DNA from: CAISGS01 sp044346445
Lineage (GTDB): Bacteria > Pseudomonadota > Alphaproteobacteria > Caulobacterales > Caulobacteraceae
NCBI GenBank assembly: GCA_044346445.1
Contig: JBIIZD010000111.1
Coordinates: 1-7,332, forward strand
DNA length: 7,332 nt
Direction: 5' to 3'
Both the position numbers and the translations under genes were made by a program. Below are positions 6,663 to 7,332 of this stretch, piece by piece (the stretch's first letter is position 1; the number at the start of each line of letters is the position of its first letter). The notes under the pieces were generated by a model that did not search any database, was not told the origin of the DNA, and was given only the letters and a program-made list of their open reading frames with translations.

Positions 6663-7332
6663 TCAGGCCCGAAGGCCCAGATAGGTCCGCTCTAGCCTTG
6701 GCGCTAGGCGGACGAGGCATTCCTGGGCGATTGTGCCGCTGGCGCTTGCGGCTAGGTCGAGGGCCAGATGCGGACCTAAGAGTTCGGCCCTATCGCCGGG
6801 CTTTGCGCTACGGGTCTCACCTAGGTCTATGGCGATCATATCCATGGACAGACGCCCCACCACCTTGCGCTGTGCTCCGTCAAACCAGACCATGCCCTCT
6901 GGCCCAAAGGCGCGCAGCACGCCATCGGCATAGCCCGCAGCCAAAATGGCTATGCGCATGGGGCGGGTGGCGGTGAAGCTTGCACCATAGCCTATGGTCT
7001 CGCCCGGCTGGACCGGGCGGACCTGCAAGATTGGGGCCTCAAGCGTCGCGACACAGGCCAGATCGGGATGCGGCACAGCAAACGGTCCGCCGCCATAAAG
7101 GCTGATGCCGGGGCGGACTAGGTCGTGATGATAGTCTGGGCCTAGAAATATGCCGCCTGAATTGGCCAGACTGGCCTTGGCATTTGGGAAAAGTGACCGC
7201 GCTTGTTTAAAACGGCTCGCTTGCTGGGCATTGGCCGGGTGATCAGGCTCTGAGGCGCAGGCCAGATGGCTGATCATCAGTTCAATATCGAGCCCCTTGA
7301 GCGCGTCCATGGACTGGGTCAGGGCCGAAGCC
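6663..7332 (-). CDS. alr: alanine racemase, C-terminal part (5' end outside window)
   Basis: Alanine racemase is the PLP enzyme that makes D-alanine for peptidoglycan, in the cytosol. About 222 codons are visible, open to the window edge. This is roughly the last 60 percent of a protein normally near 360-380 residues. The N-terminal lysine that binds PLP is not in the window. Present are the end of the TIM barrel, with SHLACASEPDHP (about 7268-7233) and VRPGISLYGG (near 7118-7089), and then the C-terminal beta domain. That domain has the second catalytic base, Tyr in GYGASFTA (codon 6987-6989), AAGYADGV, and GRLSMDMIAID (around 6840), whose methionine shapes the active site. The stop is TGA at 6665-6663. 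In alphaproteobacteria alr often follows dnaB and precedes radA; only the second can be seen here. Confidence 0.96.
   Translation of the reverse strand, partial: ASALTQSMDALKGLDIELMISHLACASEPDHPANAQQASRFKQARSLFPNAKASLANSGGIFLGPDYHHDLVRPGISLYGGGPFAVPHPDLACVATLEAPILQVRPVQPGETIGYGASFTATRPMRIAILAAGYADGVLRAFGPEGMVWFDGAQRKVVGRLSMDMIAIDLGETRSAKPGDRAELLGPHLALDLAASASGTIAQECLVRLAPRLERTYLGLRA

Noticed and set aside
1..7332. Mobile element, phage, toxin-antitoxin, defence or CRISPR content
   Set aside because: Every gene has a housekeeping or common family assignment, no direct-repeat array or transposase is seen, and no stretch differs clearly in composition.

Overview
The window reads as ordinary alphaproteobacterial chromosome, rich in housekeeping genes and fairly GC-rich. 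Three things point to this group. The order alr-radA-cvpA-purF-SDR is a familiar alphaproteobacterial block. era followed closely by recO is also typical. The RecO and PurF proteins carry alphaproteobacterial signatures: a CAATGE...YVSPRTGRAVSRAAGE segment in RecO, and a PurF with a propeptide but an FTDHYFTGDYP tail in place of the iron-sulfur cysteines. A Caulobacterales/Maricaulales-like host is possible, but the sequence alone does not settle the order or genus.

Layout. Positions 1-1233 run on the + strand: the 3' end of era (ribosome-assembly GTPase), a small DUF3297-family gene of unknown function, and recO (recombinational repair). A possible promoter overlaps the era stop region. Positions 1254-7332 run on the - strand and converge on recO with only 20 bp between the stop codons. 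In transcription order they are alr (alanine racemase, 5' part outside the window), radA (branch-migration ATPase), cvpA (membrane protein), purF (first step of purine synthesis), a bile acid:sodium symporter-like (SBF/YfeH type) transporter, and a YciK-like short-chain dehydrogenase. There are no RNA genes, mobile elements or CRISPR arrays.

How the genes fit together. The minus-strand genes look like one operon. The gaps are 88, 17, -4, -4 and 57 bp (the last measured to the chosen SDR start). The two 4-bp stop/start overlaps (cvpA/purF and purF/transporter) suggest translational coupling. The products serve unrelated needs (cell-wall D-alanine, DNA repair, a membrane protein linked to purF expression, purine synthesis, transport), so this is a conserved housekeeping cluster and not a single pathway. 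The least expected member is the transporter between purF and the SDR. It has a GTG start, no Shine-Dalgarno sequence of its own, and an A8 run in codons 5-7.

No stretch over 300 bases lacks a gene, and I see no convincing undescribed system. The points worth a second look are modest: the transporter insertion, the cluster-less but propeptide-bearing PurF, the DUF3297 gene between era and recO, and an imperfect inverted repeat ahead of radA.
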